Positions 23,139-23,748 of a stretch of DNA of 23,748 nucleotides are shown here, in pieces (position 1 is the first letter of the stretch; every line of letters begins with the position of its first letter). Under the pieces are notes generated by a model, which worked only from the letters and a program-made list of their open reading frames with translations, was not told where the DNA came from and searched no databases. Origin of the DNA: RGIG7213 sp045545665 (GTDB lineage Bacteria; Bacillota; Clostridia; Oscillospirales; CAG-272); NCBI GenBank assembly GCA_045545665.1, contig JAZQBL010000050.1, positions 1 to 23,748 on the forward strand, in the 5' to 3' direction. The position numbers and the translations under genes were made by a program.

Positions 23139-23748
23139 TTAATCTCCATTTTTCTCTTGTACGAGTTCAAAATAAGTATCGGGTTTCGACGGATCAAACT
23201 GTTCGTTCGCCCACATAAGCGTCACAAGCGGTTCCTTATCAGACAAATTAATTATGTTGTGTGTATAACCCGGGAGCATATGCACAGCCTTGATATCATT
23301 GCCGTCAGCTTCAAAATCAAGTATTTCATCAGTACCTATCTTTCGCTGTCTTATGAGCCCTTTTCCGCTTACAATGATAAAAAATTCCCATTTCGTATTG
23401 TGCCAATGTTCGCCTTTTGTTATTCCGGGGTTAGAAATATTTACGCTGAACTGGCCGCATTTTTCGGTTTTCAGCAACTCGGTAAAGCTGCCTCTTGCAT
23501 CTTTGTTCATCTTCAGAGAAAACATTGCCTTTTCCTTCGGAAGATACGAAAGGTATGTGGAATACAATTTCTTTTCAAAGCTGCCGAACGGTATTTCGGG
23601 CATCAGCAAGGTCTTGGGCTGTGATCTGAATTTTTCAAGAAGATCAACTATAAACCCGAGTGTAACTTTATGTGTTACAGGGCAGGTGCAAAATCTTCCG
23701 TCGGGATCGAGAACTGTATCAATACCGTCAAAGTCACACCGTACAACG
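23139..23748 (-). CDS. fnlB: FnlB/WbjC/CapF-type UDP-sugar reductase, C-terminal part
   Basis: The frame is open to the right edge, so the start lies outside the window. The visible 203 residues begin with the end of an SDR-type domain (FIVDLLEKFRSQPKTLLMPEI), then FEKKLYSTYLSYLP, then a cupin domain with the likely metal site GEHWHNTKWEFFIIVSGKG and PGYTHNIINLS. This is the usual end of WbjC/CapF, which reduces the 4-keto sugar during UDP-FucNAc synthesis. It is directly followed by fnlC, which supports the call. The missing N-terminal SDR part and a FnlA/CapE dehydratase are expected just beyond the window. The symbol is moderately sure. Confidence 0.85.
   Translation of the reverse strand, partial: VVRCDFDGIDTVLDPDGRFCTCPVTHKVTLGFIVDLLEKFRSQPKTLLMPEIPFGSFEKKLYSTYLSYLPKEKAMFSLKMNKDARGSFTELLKTEKCGQFSVNISNPGITKGEHWHNTKWEFFIIVSGKGLIRQRKIGTDEILDFEADGNDIKAVHMLPGYTHNIINLSDKEPLVTLMWANEQFDPSKPDTYFELVQEKNGD

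Overview
The window reads as a chromosomal segment of a spore-forming anaerobic Clostridia bacterium, most likely an uncultured member of the Oscillospiraceae/Ruminococcaceae. The reasons are: consensus sigma-A promoters with AT-rich spacers, strong AGGAGG ribosome binding sites, a PdaA-type spore-cortex deacetylase, dockerin modules on two secreted proteins, NADP-type glutamate dehydrogenase and a trimeric electron-bifurcating [FeFe] hydrogenase. Nothing marks the region as mobile: there are no transposases, integrases, phage genes or CRISPR arrays.

Layout from left to right. Positions 1-412 (minus strand) hold an array of six small hairpins, a terminator and two serine tRNAs sharing one promoter. 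Positions 491-1690 (minus) are the classical rpsF-ssb-rpsR operon with its promoter, a hairpin leader and a terminator. Positions 1749-4005 (minus) are gdhA and an atypical RpiB/LacAB-family isomerase, each with its own promoter and terminator. At 4032-5694 a large HTH protein of unknown role is divergent from proC. proC is followed on the plus strand by two membrane protein genes (an unassigned one and a DUF624/YesL-like one), ending in a strong terminator at 8189-8220. Positions 8217-9649 (minus) hold two overlapping NodB-type polysaccharide deacetylases. Positions 9723-10994 (minus) encode a three-domain GrpB / pyrophosphatase-like / NUDIX fusion with a near-perfect promoter.

Positions 11158-14958 hold two convergent genes for secreted dockerin proteins: one with a Cys/His peptidase or amidase-like domain, and one with phosphodiester-glycosidase (NAGPA), ricin-like and dockerin domains. 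Positions 15080-16661 hold a UshA-like metallophosphoesterase without a signal peptide. Positions 16665-17441 (minus) are a metallo-beta-lactamase-fold protein. Positions 17508-21820 (minus) are the hydrogenase operon hydC-hydB-hydA, preceded by a structured leader containing a terminator-like hairpin and by a palindrome over the promoter -35 box. Positions 21956 to the right edge (minus) are the last two enzymes of UDP-N-acetyl-L-fucosamine synthesis (FnlC and a partial FnlB), so a surface polysaccharide cluster continues beyond the window.

The themes are redox and nitrogen metabolism (hydrogenase, GdhA, ProC), envelope and spore wall work (deacetylases, dockerin proteins, FucNAc synthesis) and housekeeping (tRNAs, ribosomal proteins, Ssb). 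The most novel items are the hydrogenase leader RNA, the GrpB-PPase-NUDIX fusion, the isomerase that lacks the usual catalytic residues, and the hairpin array at the left edge. All promoters, terminators and leader structures were found by eye; no folding program or database search was run.
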